Origin: a virus
IMG/VR virus record: IMGVR_UViG_3300032081_000879
Span: 1 to 22,119 of that record
Length of the DNA: 22,119 nt
Strand: one strand, 5' to 3'
Shown in pieces: positions 1 through 7,826 of this stretch. The translations under genes were made by a program, and so were the position numbers. The notes under the pieces are model-generated. The model saw only the letters and a program-made list of their open reading frames with translations. It searched no databases and had not been told where the DNA came from. Position 1 is the first letter of the stretch. The number at the start of each line of letters is the position of its first letter.

Positions 1-257
1 GTACGGATGCCTCGAAGGCGAGGAGCAAGAGCAGGGTTGGCTACTTCGTGCCGCGTCCCGGTTCAAAGCTGTCGGCAGGTGTTTGGAAGCGTAGTGGCAA
101 GAAGGGCAGTCTGACCAAGATCCTGCACTTCACGACTGCAATGCCAACCTATGACAAGCGGTTGGGCTTCTATGATGGTGCGCAGAGCGTGTTTGATGAC
201 CAATTCCCGATCAACTTCGCCCGGGCATTTCAGAAGGCGATGGCCACGGCCAGATAG
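1..257 (+). CDS. 3' end of a phage morphogenesis-like gene (partial, runs off left edge)
   Basis: The frame is open from the first bases of the window to the TAG at 255-257, so this is the C-terminal ~84 residues of a longer gene whose start is outside. A GTG at 48 is in frame but has no ribosome binding site, and coding-like sequence continues upstream of it. The visible part is basic and contains PRPGSKLSAGVWKR, then KRLGFYDGAQ, and ends AFQKAMATAR. This pattern (a 'pG+yKR' turn, a hydrophobic strand, 'KR-F' and a helical end in ATAR) resembles the C-termini of small virion or minor tail proteins in other phages. That family resemblance is from memory and uncertain. Its position just before the terminase genes is unusual for a tail or head gene and could mean a neighbouring prophage remnant. 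Confidence 0.5.
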   Translation, partial: TDASKARSKSRVGYFVPRPGSKLSAGVWKRSGKKGSLTKILHFTTAMPTYDKRLGFYDGAQSVFDDQFPINFARAFQKAMATAR

Positions 258-367
258 ACGCGCGGGTCCTTCCATACAAAGGATCCTACAGGGGTAATTC
301 GCACCCCGGTTTGTGGGCGTTTTTTGGGATTTGTGTGGTTCGAGAAGCGGTTGTTGTTGGAGTTGTC
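258..367 (+). other. Non-coding gap before terminase; hairpin and candidate cos region
   Basis: No convincing gene lies here. A short inverted repeat GGGGT (291-295) / ACCCC (303-307) encloses a 7-base loop and is followed 13 bases later by a run of six T (320-325). It could be a weak terminator for the gene to the left. Phages with a gpA-type large terminase generally cut at a cos site next to the small-terminase gene, so this gap is the natural place for cos. No known cos consensus is recognisable, and that part is inference. Confidence 0.3.
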
Positions 368-1051
368 TTGACGGTGGAACATGAAGGGCAAGCGCCGGAC
401 CTGATGCCGGTGGACATTTCTGTCGAGCTGGCCGGTCTCATTGCGCGCTATCCGCTGCCTGCCGGCGTCCTAGATGCCGACATGAACCAAACTGAAATGG
501 CGCAAGCGCTGAAAACATCGATGCCGACCATCAACAAATGGATCAGCAGCGAGAACATGCCCGTCGTCCAGGAGGGCGGGCTTGGCAAAGCCTACATCCT
601 GCGGCTGTCGCATTGCTGGGCATGGAAACAGGCGCGAGACGATTCCGAACGGGTACGGCAGCGACACAGTGCCAGCCAGATCAACGCGCTTCAGGCGAGC
701 TTTCTGGGCATCGATATCGAGGATCCGCAGGCGTCGCTGTCGGCGAAACAGCGGTCGGAGCTGGCACAAGCGGATATCCTGCACAGCAAGGCGATGCAGC
801 AGCGCCGCCAGCTAGTGCCGCTGGATGACATCGTGGAACTGCTGGAAAGCATCTTCACGATCACGCGCGACAAGATCGAGGCGATGCCGGACATCCTCGA
901 GCGCGAGTTGGGGTTGAGGCCGGAGCAAGTGGTGATGGTTCAGCGGATTGGTGCGGATCTGCTGACCAGCCTGTCCGAGAAGATCGAGGAAAAAGAACTG
1001 AGCGAACGCGACGTGGTCGATGTCGAGGTTCAGAAACAATGGCTGATCTAG
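368..1051 (+). CDS. terS: Terminase small subunit (Nu1/DUF1441-like)
   Basis: Probably the DNA-recognition subunit of the packaging terminase, which binds near cos and loads the large subunit. The frame is open from 311, but the best start is the TTG at 368, preceded by TTGGAG with a 5-base spacer, giving 227 residues; GTG 374 and ATG 404 are alternatives. Residues ~40-62 form a helix-turn-helix (NQTEMAQALKTSMPTINKWI), as in Nu1-type subunits. Residues ~90-215 are charged and helical, suited to oligomerisation and contact with TerL. The gene ends 13 bases inside terL in another frame, so the two are translationally coupled. The assignment rests on the HTH, the size and the position directly before an unmistakable terL; sequence similarity of small terminases is always weak. 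Confidence 0.8.
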   Translation: MTVEHEGQAPDLMPVDISVELAGLIARYPLPAGVLDADMNQTEMAQALKTSMPTINKWISSENMPVVQEGGLGKAYILRLSHCWAWKQARDDSERVRQRHSASQINALQASFLGIDIEDPQASLSAKQRSELAQADILHSKAMQQRRQLVPLDDIVELLESIFTITRDKIEAMPDILERELGLRPEQVVMVQRIGADLLTSLSEKIEEKELSERDVVDVEVQKQWLI

Positions 1052-3207
1052 AGGGGCTGATCGCGATGCAAATGCTGCACGATTATGAACCTCTGCCACC
1101 TTACACGGATCCTCGATCTGCTTTGAAGCTGGCATTGCCTGCGCTGCGTCCCGCTGAGCAGATCAGTGTGACGGAATCCGCCGAACGGAACATGCGGGTG
1201 AATGTCTCGGGGCAGTGGCAGCCGTTCCGGCGCGATGTAACGCCCTACATGGTCGAGCCGACCGACATGATTGCCTCGCGCACCTATCGCGGTCTCGTGT
1301 TCTGCGGACCATCCCAGTCCGGTAAGACGCAGATGCTGCAGGCCGCACTTGCCTATACGATCGCAAGCGATCCCGGTCGGGTGGCGTTGTTCCAGATGAC
1401 GCGCGACGCGGCGGCCGAATTCGAGCGCAACAAGCTGTCGCCGACGGTGCGCAACAGCCCCGAGTTGCGCAACCGGTTGTCGAAGGGGCGTGGTGCCGAC
1501 AACATGTATCAGAAGATTTTCAGCGGCGGCACGATGATGACGCTGGACTGGCCGACGATCACAAAGCTGAGCTCGACCTCCATCCGCCTAGTGCTAGGGA
1601 CCGACTATGATCACTTCCCCGAAAGCATTGACGGGGAGGGCGATGCCTACACGCTGATGCGGGCCCGTGCGCGATCGTTCTTGTCGCGGGGTATGGTGGT
1701 GGTTGAAAGCAGCCCTGGTGCCCCGCTGACCAATGAGAGCTGGCGACCTCAAACGCCACATGACTGCCCGCCAGTGAAATACGGCGTGCTGTCGCTTTAC
1801 CCGCAAGGGACGCGGGCACGGTGGTATTGGTCGTGTCCGTGCTGCGGCAGCGAGTTTGAGCCGAGCTATGCGCGCTTGGTGTATCCAGACAGCCTAGACC
1901 CGGTAGAGCAAGGCGAGGCGGCGCAGATGCGGTGTCCGCACTGCAAAGAGACGTTTGATCATCTGCATAAACGCGAGCTGAATGCACAAGGCCGCTGGCT
2001 GCACGAAACGGATGACGGCAAGACGGCAACGCTGAACAGCGGCAAGGTGCGTCGGTCCGACATGCTGTCGTACTGGCTCGATGGCACGGCGGCGGCGTTT
2101 TCGTCATGGGCGGAACTGGTCACCCAGTACGAGAGCGCGGTACGCAAATTCGAACTGACCGGGGATGAAGAAAGCCTCAAGACGGCGATGAACACAGGGC
2201 AGGCGCAACCTTATCAGCCCCGCGGGTCAACCTCGGAGATGGAAGTCACGCTTCAGGGACTGAAGGACAAGGCGAACGGCAACCGGACGCCCAAGGGTAA
2301 GGCCCCAGGCTGGGCGCGCTACGTCACTGTCGAGGTGGATGTGCAGCGGACTTACTTCTCGGTCGGGGTCACGGCATGGGGCGAACACGGGCAGCACCAG
2401 CCCATCGACCGGTTCGAGATGAACACGCCGCCAGCGGGCGCGCCGGGTGCTGTCGGTCCCGGCGAACGGGGTCGGACCATCACGCCCTTCGATGTCGCGG
2501 AAGACTGGCAGGTTCTGGTTGAACTGGAAGAAATGGAGTGGCCCGTCGAGGGCACGGAATATGCGCTGCGACCGCTTGCGTTGAGCGTAGACCAGCAGGG
2601 CGGCGGTGCGACAACCGACAACGCCTATGCGTTTTACCGCGGGAGAAAGCGGGCAGGGCAGGCAGGCCAGAAAGGCCGCTGGTTCATCACCCGGGGTCGG
2701 TCAGGCAAGGAGTTGCCGGATCGGGTCTGGCTCAAGGCACCGGAGAGTGCCAGCGGCAAGCGCCGTGTCGCCAAAGACGTGCTGACGCTGAACATGGCGA
2801 CCGATCGCCTGAAGGATGCGGTCGCGACGTCACTGCGGCTTACCGAGCAGGGGCAGAACTTTTGCGGGATCCCGCTCTGGATGGAAGAGGCCACGCTGCT
2901 GGAACTGACATCGGAGCGGCGCACTGCAAAAGGCTGGGAAAAGCGCCCTGGCATGGTCAGGAACGAAAGCTTCGACCATCTGGTCATGGCGCGGGCTAAA
3001 CACATCTGGCTCAAGGCCGAACGGATCGACTGGTCCTCGCCACCCGCCTGGGCAACGCTTGATGATGCCAATCCGATGGCGCGCTTTCTGGGGCCGGAAA
3101 AGCAAGAAGATCCGGAAACGGCACAAACACCGACACCGATGCGATCGAGTAGCGCGCGCAAAGATGCGGCGGCAGGCTGGATCGTGCCAAGGGAGAACTG
3201 GCTTTGA
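1039..3207 (+). CDS. terL: Terminase large subunit (lambda gpA family)
   Basis: ATP-driven DNA packaging motor and nuclease, acting at the portal of the empty prohead. At 722 residues it is slightly longer than lambda gpA (641). The Walker A loop GPSQSGKT is at residues 90-97 and a Walker B-like segment (IRLVLGTDYDHF) at ~182-193. Two CxxC pairs (266/269 and 299/302) form the zinc-ribbon-like insert common in this family. The C-terminal RNase H-fold nuclease shows VEVDVQ (Asp434), LALSVDQQGG (Asp518) and ESFDHL (Asp646), spaced as expected for the metal-binding acidic residues. Start ATG 1039 overlaps terS by 13 bases. The stop TGA (3205-3207) overlaps the next gene's TTG start. The family implies cos-type ends. 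Confidence 0.96.
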   Translation: MADLEGLIAMQMLHDYEPLPPYTDPRSALKLALPALRPAEQISVTESAERNMRVNVSGQWQPFRRDVTPYMVEPTDMIASRTYRGLVFCGPSQSGKTQMLQAALAYTIASDPGRVALFQMTRDAAAEFERNKLSPTVRNSPELRNRLSKGRGADNMYQKIFSGGTMMTLDWPTITKLSSTSIRLVLGTDYDHFPESIDGEGDAYTLMRARARSFLSRGMVVVESSPGAPLTNESWRPQTPHDCPPVKYGVLSLYPQGTRARWYWSCPCCGSEFEPSYARLVYPDSLDPVEQGEAAQMRCPHCKETFDHLHKRELNAQGRWLHETDDGKTATLNSGKVRRSDMLSYWLDGTAAAFSSWAELVTQYESAVRKFELTGDEESLKTAMNTGQAQPYQPRGSTSEMEVTLQGLKDKANGNRTPKGKAPGWARYVTVEVDVQRTYFSVGVTAWGEHGQHQPIDRFEMNTPPAGAPGAVGPGERGRTITPFDVAEDWQVLVELEEMEWPVEGTEYALRPLALSVDQQGGGATTDNAYAFYRGRKRAGQAGQKGRWFITRGRSGKELPDRVWLKAPESASGKRRVAKDVLTLNMATDRLKDAVATSLRLTEQGQNFCGIPLWMEEATLLELTSERRTAKGWEKRPGMVRNESFDHLVMARAKHIWLKAERIDWSSPPAWATLDDANPMARFLGPEKQEDPETAQTPTPMRSSSARKDAAAGWIVPRENWL

Positions 3208-3428
3208 CAGGATACACTACAGAAGAGCTAGCAGAGATGCGGCTTGAGCTGACGGCGCTGCGATCAGCAGCTGCAAAAGGCATCACAAAGCTGCGCAATT
3301 CCGTCGGTGAGGAAATCACCTATAGGTCGCTGGAAGAGATGTATCGGCAGATCGCGAGAATGGAGCGGATCCTTGCCCCGCAGGCAACGGTGCGACAGCA
3401 CTACCCGACCTTTAGAAAAGGCACCTGA
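3204..3428 (+). CDS. gpW-like head-tail joining protein
   Basis: A 74-residue protein in the usual slot between terL and portal. In lambda, gpW (68 residues) seals the portal after packaging and prepares for tail attachment. The visible pattern is two charged helices around a hairpin: EELAEMRLELTALRSA, then GEEITYRSLEEMYRQIARMERIL. The central TYRSLEEM is typical of this family. The start is TTG at 3204, whose last two bases with the next A make the terL stop (TTGA overlap). GGGAG at 3191-3195 serves as ribosome binding site. The ORF in another frame across this region is only an upstream extension of the portal frame. Confidence 0.88.
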   Translation: MTGYTTEELAEMRLELTALRSAAAKGITKLRNSVGEEITYRSLEEMYRQIARMERILAPQATVRQHYPTFRKGT

Positions 3429-3432
3429 ATTC

Positions 3433-4950
3433 ATGAACCTGATTGACCGTGCTGTCGCGTTCGTTTCGCCCGAACGCGCCCTCAAGCGTGTGCGCGCACG
3501 CCAAGCCATCATGCATTATGATGCGGCCACAGTGGGCCAACGCGCATCTTCTTGGAAGGCCTCCAGCACGGATGCCGATGCGGCTGCAGGTCGCCGCGAT
3601 CGCATGGCGTATATCGCCCGTGACATGGTACGCAACACGCCCTTCGCGCTACGGGCACAGCAGGTCATTGCGAACAACGCGGTCGGCGACGGCATCATCC
3701 CGAAAGGGATCATTCCCAAGGGCGATAATGAGCCGGACGGCCTGCGCGAGATTCTGCTGAATATGATCGAGAACACATGCGACAGGACGATCATCGCGGC
3801 AGACGGACGTCAGAACCTCTACGGGCTGCAGCGGCTTGCCATGAATACGATCACCGATGCTGGCGAAGTGCTGATCCTGCGGGAATATGTCAACGATCCG
3901 CGCCCGGGTCAGTTCAGGCTCCGGTTGCGCGTTCTGGAGCCAGACTTTCTAGACAACTTGCGCGATGGCGTGCTGGCTGACGGTGGCAGTATCCACGACG
4001 GGATCGAATACAACGCGGATGGTCAGCGGGTGGCCTATCATCTGTTCGACCAGCATCCCGGTACGGACTGGTTCAAGGGTATCGGTTGGCGCAGCCGGTC
4101 GCGGCGTGTGCCCGCGAGCCGTGTGCTGCATATTTATCGGCAGGACCGCCCCGGCCAAAACCGTGGCGTTAGCTGGTTTGCCCCGATCGCCTTGGCGCTG
4201 CAGGATCTCGGCGACTATCAGGACGCGCAGATCATGCGACAGAAGATTGCTGCCTGCTTTGCCGCGTTTCACAAGCGCAGCGAAACGGTGGCAGACGGAG
4301 GCAACAGCGAGACAACATCCCTTGGCGGCTCGCTGAGCCCCGGCCTTATCCAAAGCATTGCATCCGATGAAGAGGTCACGTTTTCGGATCCGCCTGATGT
4401 CGCAGGATACGATACGTTCACGCGCACGGTTCTGCTTTCAATAGCTGGCGGCATGGGGATCACATACGAGGCGCTGGTGGGCGATCTTAGCAACGTCAAC
4501 TTTTCCTCTGCCCGCATGGGCCGGATGGAAATGGACCGCAATGTGTCCAGCTGGCAATGGCTGATGCTGATCCCCCAGATGATGCACCCGATCGGCGAGT
4601 GGCTGCTCGAGGAGTGGGCGTTGATGGATCCCGAGAATGGTCGCCGGATCAAGCAATGCAACCTGAATTGGGTGCCTCCTTACCGGATCCTTGTGGATCC
4701 CGCGCGTGAAATCGGCGCGCTGCGAGAAGCTGTTCGGGCAGGTTTTGCCAGCCGTCAGGGTGTTGTCCGGCAGTTGGGCAGCGATCCGGAACGCCTGATC
4801 GAAGAACAGCAAGCGGATGCCAAGGATGCTGACCTTCGAGGCCTTGTCTTCGACAGTGACGCTGCAGCGGTATCGCAATCCGGTGTCACCCAGACGCCAC
4901 CCCCAGCGGATGAGAAAACACCACAAAGGAACAACAACGATGGAAAATGA
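3433..4950 (+). CDS. Portal protein (lambda gpB family)
   Basis: Forms the dodecameric ring at one vertex of the capsid through which DNA enters and leaves. The frame is open from 3307, but the sequence before ATG 3433 is the antisense-like read of the gpW gene. Starting at 3433 (AAAGG upstream) gives 505 residues, close to lambda gpB (533). Characteristic stretches are VRNTPFALRAQQVIANNAVGDGI (residues ~67-88), the AGEVLILREY core strand, RVLHIYRQDRPGQNRGVSW and FSSARMGRMEMDR. Residues 88-97 carry a tiny internal duplication (IIPKG twice) at the loop where relatives have a single copy. The C-terminus is acidic and polar. The stop lies inside the next gene's start region (11-base overlap), so translation is coupled. 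Confidence 0.94.
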   Translation: MNLIDRAVAFVSPERALKRVRARQAIMHYDAATVGQRASSWKASSTDADAAAGRRDRMAYIARDMVRNTPFALRAQQVIANNAVGDGIIPKGIIPKGDNEPDGLREILLNMIENTCDRTIIAADGRQNLYGLQRLAMNTITDAGEVLILREYVNDPRPGQFRLRLRVLEPDFLDNLRDGVLADGGSIHDGIEYNADGQRVAYHLFDQHPGTDWFKGIGWRSRSRRVPASRVLHIYRQDRPGQNRGVSWFAPIALALQDLGDYQDAQIMRQKIAACFAAFHKRSETVADGGNSETTSLGGSLSPGLIQSIASDEEVTFSDPPDVAGYDTFTRTVLLSIAGGMGITYEALVGDLSNVNFSSARMGRMEMDRNVSSWQWLMLIPQMMHPIGEWLLEEWALMDPENGRRIKQCNLNWVPPYRILVDPAREIGALREAVRAGFASRQGVVRQLGSDPERLIEEQQADAKDADLRGLVFDSDAAAVSQSGVTQTPPPADEKTPQRNNNDGK

Positions 4951-7057
4951 ACTGTACCTCTACGGCACCGTCGGTGGCGGGTTCTGGGATGAGGACTTCT
5001 TTACGCCGAACACGGTGCGCGATGAGCTGGAAGGGCTCAGCGGCCCGCTGACCGTCCGGATCAACTCGGGCGGCGGTATCGCGTCGGACGGGCAGGCGAT
5101 CTACACGATGCTGCGCGACTATCCCGACGTCGTCTCGGTCATCATCGACGGTATTGCCGCAAGCGCTGCCAGTCTAATCGCCATGGCCGGTGACACGATC
5201 ACCATGCGCTTGGGGTCCACCATGATGATCCATGATCCGGCGAACCCTTGGGTCGACGGGCGCGGCACCGAAGAGGACCACCTGAACGCGGCGAAAGGTT
5301 TGAGTGTAATCGGCAAAGCCTATGCCGCGGTCTATGCCAAGAAGGCAGGCATCTCTGTGGACGATGCTCGGGCGATCATGCGCGTCGAGACCTATTATGA
5401 CGGCGATGGGGCAGTCGATGCCGGATTTGCCACTGCCGTCGATGACGACATTGAGGCCGAAGCCGTGGCGCGGTTCGATTACCGCGTCTATGCGCACGCC
5501 CCCGAAGATCTGCGCAACGCTGGAGGGGAGTTTACCACCCAGAAAAGCAGAAAGGCCGTCATGGCCCTGATGGCCGGTTCTGCCGTGCCCCAACCCAAGG
5601 AGAAGAAGATGGCAAAGCGCCCCGCGAAGAAGTCCCAGCGTTCGACCATGAAGGATCAGACCGATCCGGAAGCGATCGGCGACGAAGAGGAAATGTCCGA
5701 AGAAGAGCAGATGCTCGAGGAGGACGGCACCGAAGAGGATTCCACGGAAGAGGAAACCGATGGTGAGGAAGAGGAGGATGGCGGCGAAGAAGTTGACGAC
5801 GACGAAGCATCCGCCAATCCGGTAGCAGCCCAGATCCGCGATATCTGCGCTGCTTCGAACCGTCCAGAAGCTGAGGCGCTGGACATGATCGTGCGAGGCC
5901 TGACGCTGAACCAGGCTGTCGCCGAAATCACCACAAACCGGGCGAAGGAGAACCCCGTGAGCGGAAAACGCAACGGTGCACCGCGCACCACAATCATGCG
6001 CGATGAGCGCACCACCCGCCGTACCGGTATGGCCCAAGCGATCACTGCGCAGATCATGGGGACCAACCCTGCCAGTTCAATGGCGCGGCCCTTCATGGAC
6101 CTGACGCTTGTAGAGATGGCGGCTGACTGCATCGGACACAAAGGCCCACTGCGCAATGCCGGTCAGCGCACGCAGGTGTTTATGGATGCGGCGCATTCAA
6201 CTTCGGACTTCCCAGGCATCTTTGAGAACGCATTGAACAAGGTTTTGCTGGAACGCTACCAGCTGGCAGAGCCGACATATCGCCAGATCGCACGCAAACG
6301 CAACTTCACCGATTTCCGTGTGCACCCGATGGTGCGGGCTGGGGACTTCCCCAAACTTCAGCCGATCGGCGAGAATGGTGAGATCAAGTTTGGCACCTTC
6401 GGCGAAGCTCGCGAAACAGCGATCCTTGCCCCTTACGGCGTCGGTCTGCGCATCAGCCGTCAAATGATGATCAACGATGAACTGGGCGCGATTGACGAAG
6501 TGCTGTCGGATTACGGTCAATCAGTTGCGGATTTCGAGGAAGAGACGTTCTATGCCTTCGCTCTGAGCAGCGCCAAGCTATCGGATGGCAAAGCTGTCTT
6601 TCACGCTGACCACAACAACTTGGCCGGTGCGGGCGCGGCGATCAACGTGACGACCGTGTCCGCTGGACGTGCGGCAATTCGCAAGCAACAAAGCATCGAC
6701 AAGAAAAAGCTGAATATGACAGCGTCGATTATCCTAGTTGGTCCGAACAAGGAAACCGAAGCAGAGCAGCTGGTCGCAGCGATCCAGCCTCAGGAAGCTG
6801 GCAACGTCAACCCGTTCTCGGGTCGTCTTGATCCGGTCGTGACTGCGCAGATCGAGGACAACAGCTGGTATCTGCTGGCAGGTTCCGAACGCCCAGGCGG
6901 TGCACTTTGGACTTATGGCTATCTCGATGGTGCGGAAGCGCCACGAGTGCGGACCGAAGAGGCTTTTGGTCAGCAAGGCATGTCGATGTCCGTCGAGCAT
7001 GACTTCGGCTTGGGCGCAATCGACTATCGCGGCGGTTGGAAAAACCCAGGCGCATAA
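4940..7057 (+). CDS. ClpP-like prohead protease - scaffold - major capsid fusion
   Basis: A single 705-residue ORF carries three virion-assembly functions. Residues 1-~200 are a ClpP/S14-type serine protease: NSGGGIASDG, the nucleophile motif GIAASAAS (Ser75) and MMIHDP (His98). The third catalytic residue is not clear. Residues ~224-295 are a Lys-rich start followed by a very acidic Glu/Asp run, suited to a scaffold. Residues ~340-705 are a Mu gpT-like major capsid domain: FHADHNNLAGAGAAI, ILVGPNKETEAEQL and a C-terminus ending in DYRGGW. Such fusions are known in databases as prohead protease/major capsid fusion proteins. The start is ATG 4940 with AAGGA at 4926-4930; upstream in-frame codons overlap portal. 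Protease cleavage near the capsid domain would release mature capsid protein. Two internal start sites are listed separately. Confidence 0.93.
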   Translation: MENELYLYGTVGGGFWDEDFFTPNTVRDELEGLSGPLTVRINSGGGIASDGQAIYTMLRDYPDVVSVIIDGIAASAASLIAMAGDTITMRLGSTMMIHDPANPWVDGRGTEEDHLNAAKGLSVIGKAYAAVYAKKAGISVDDARAIMRVETYYDGDGAVDAGFATAVDDDIEAEAVARFDYRVYAHAPEDLRNAGGEFTTQKSRKAVMALMAGSAVPQPKEKKMAKRPAKKSQRSTMKDQTDPEAIGDEEEMSEEEQMLEEDGTEEDSTEEETDGEEEEDGGEEVDDDEASANPVAAQIRDICAASNRPEAEALDMIVRGLTLNQAVAEITTNRAKENPVSGKRNGAPRTTIMRDERTTRRTGMAQAITAQIMGTNPASSMARPFMDLTLVEMAADCIGHKGPLRNAGQRTQVFMDAAHSTSDFPGIFENALNKVLLERYQLAEPTYRQIARKRNFTDFRVHPMVRAGDFPKLQPIGENGEIKFGTFGEARETAILAPYGVGLRISRQMMINDELGAIDEVLSDYGQSVADFEEETFYAFALSSAKLSDGKAVFHADHNNLAGAGAAINVTTVSAGRAAIRKQQSIDKKKLNMTASIILVGPNKETEAEQLVAAIQPQEAGNVNPFSGRLDPVVTAQIEDNSWYLLAGSERPGGALWTYGYLDGAEAPRVRTEEAFGQQGMSMSVEHDFGLGAIDYRGGWKNPGA
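5597..5611 (+). promoter_or_regulatory. Internal ribosome binding site and in-frame ATG before the scaffold domain
   Basis: AAGGAG (5597-5602), six spacer bases, then an in-frame ATG at 5609 (residue 224 of the fusion). It stands exactly where the protease domain ends and the acidic scaffold begins. Initiation here would give a 482-residue scaffold-capsid protein without protease, much as lambda Nu3 starts inside gene C. The hexamer also encodes Lys-Glu, so chance is possible. Confidence 0.5.
5945..5959 (+). promoter_or_regulatory. Internal ribosome binding site and in-frame GTG before the capsid domain
   Basis: AAGGAG (5945-5950), six spacer bases, then an in-frame GTG at 5957 (residue 340). 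Initiation here would give a 366-residue protein, close to the size of free major capsid proteins such as lambda gpE (341). The spacing equals that of the site at 5597. As there, AAG GAG is also an ordinary Lys-Glu pair. Confidence 0.42.
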
Positions 7058-7084
7058 CGGCGCTCAATCCAGATTGAACTGATG

Positions 7085-7124
7085 CACGACAGGCGATCCT
7101 AACGGGTCGCCTGTCGTGGTTTTG
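7085..7124 (+). terminator. Rho-independent terminator after the capsid gene
   Basis: CACGACAGGCGATCC (7085-7099) pairs with GGGTCGCCTGTCGTG (7104-7118), a stem of 15 pairs with one T-G wobble and a TAAC loop. It is followed by GTTTTG. The T-run is short (four), so read-through is likely. The placement would lower transcription of the downstream genes relative to capsid. No start codon or promoter is obvious between it and the next gene. Confidence 0.75.
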
Positions 7125-7152
7125 CAATCCTGAAACGTGAATGGAAATCGAC

Positions 7153-7497
7153 ATGAAGAACTTTATCCAACCCGGTAAGATGATCGGGATCCTCGCTGCA
7201 GCCGATACGCTGAGCGGCGCTGGCGTTAAAGCCGGTGTGTTGTTCGGTATCGCCGCGCATGATGCTCTTTCCGGCGAACCGCTCGAGATCGCCGTCGATG
7301 GCGTCTTTGAACTGCCAAAGGCAACTGGCACCGCCTGGACCGTGGGCGCAGCGATTTACTGGAACGGCACCGCCTGCACTGTGGCAGCAACAGCTGGCAA
7401 CCTGCTGATCGGCTGCGCGGTGATTGCTGCTGCCAGTGGCGATGGGGTGGGCACCGTCCGCCTGAACGGCGCTGCGCCGGCTGCTGTCACCGCGTGA
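7153..7497 (+). CDS. DUF2190-type capsid decoration protein
   Basis: Probably the small protein that binds the outside of the expanded capsid and stabilises it, the role of gpD in lambda. The ORF is open from ATG 7141, but family members typically begin MKNFIQPG, which points to ATG 7153 (114 residues, GGA a few bases upstream). The sequence is Ala/Gly/Val-rich and all beta: LSGAGVKAGVLFGIAAHDALSGEPLEIAVDGVFELPKA, then GAAIYWNGTACTVAA and GTVRLNGA at the end. This pattern, including the 'vDGVfeLpK' and 'YW' strands, is characteristic of DUF2190 proteins encoded just after major capsid genes. Its stop overlaps the next start (GTGA). Confidence 0.85.
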   Translation: MKNFIQPGKMIGILAAADTLSGAGVKAGVLFGIAAHDALSGEPLEIAVDGVFELPKATGTAWTVGAAIYWNGTACTVAATAGNLLIGCAVIAAASGDGVGTVRLNGAAPAAVTA

Positions 7498-7826
7498 CGA
7501 CGGTTTTTGACGGGATGGCGGGCGTCATGGCGAAAGCCTTTGGTGCGCCCGTCATCTATACGCCTAAATCCGGCGAACCGGTCGCGGTGCGGGCCATGTT
7601 GCGCGAAGGCCCGATTGAGGTCGCAGGCGATGACGGCCGCGCTGTCCTGATCCTGTCGCCGACGCTGCAGGTGCCCAAAAACGTGCTGCCGGACATCGTC
7701 CGCGGGGATCTGGTCGCAGCGGTGTCTGCCCCCGACAAGGTCTACCTCGTGCTGAACAGCCTTCCCAACGGGTCGCCCGCTGCCGATGCGATGCTGATCT
7801 GCGAACTTGAGCGAGTTGAAGACTGA
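7494..7826 (+). CDS. Head-tail connector (lambda gpFII-like)
   Basis: A 110-residue protein at the head/tail boundary, close in size to lambda gpFII (117), which forms the last ring of the head to which the tail docks. The visible pattern is a short N-terminal helix (MTTVFDGMAGVMAKAFG), then beta strands (APVIYTPKSGEPVAVRAMLREGP, VLILSPTLQVPKN, RGDLVAAVSAPDKVYLVL) and an acidic C-terminus. Start GTG 7494 overlaps the previous stop, so expression is coupled to the decoration gene. Recognition rests on fold pattern, size and order rather than a diagnostic motif. It could equally be called a head-tail adaptor. Confidence 0.68.
   Translation: MTTVFDGMAGVMAKAFGAPVIYTPKSGEPVAVRAMLREGPIEVAGDDGRAVLILSPTLQVPKNVLPDIVRGDLVAAVSAPDKVYLVLNSLPNGSPAADAMLICELERVED

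Noticed and set aside
1559-2107. Long minus-strand ORF (182 residues) inside terL
   Set aside because: It is antisense to a large terminase with all motifs in place; low-complexity Arg/Ser/Ala/His composition and no ribosome binding site mark it as a shadow.
2538-2999. 153-residue + strand ORF within terL in another frame
   Set aside because: Arg/Gly/Pro-rich out-of-frame read; the overlapping frame holds the terminase nuclease motifs.
3691-3725. IIPKG-IIPKG duplication in the portal as a possible functional repeat
   Set aside because: Only five residues duplicated once in a surface loop; likely neutral slippage.
5174-6037. 287-residue minus-strand ORF opposite the protease-capsid fusion, rich in Leu/Phe/Gly
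   Set aside because: Its hydrophobic look comes from the complement of the Glu/Asp-rich scaffold and of Lys/Asp codons. No start signal or family match; the sense strand is clearly coding.
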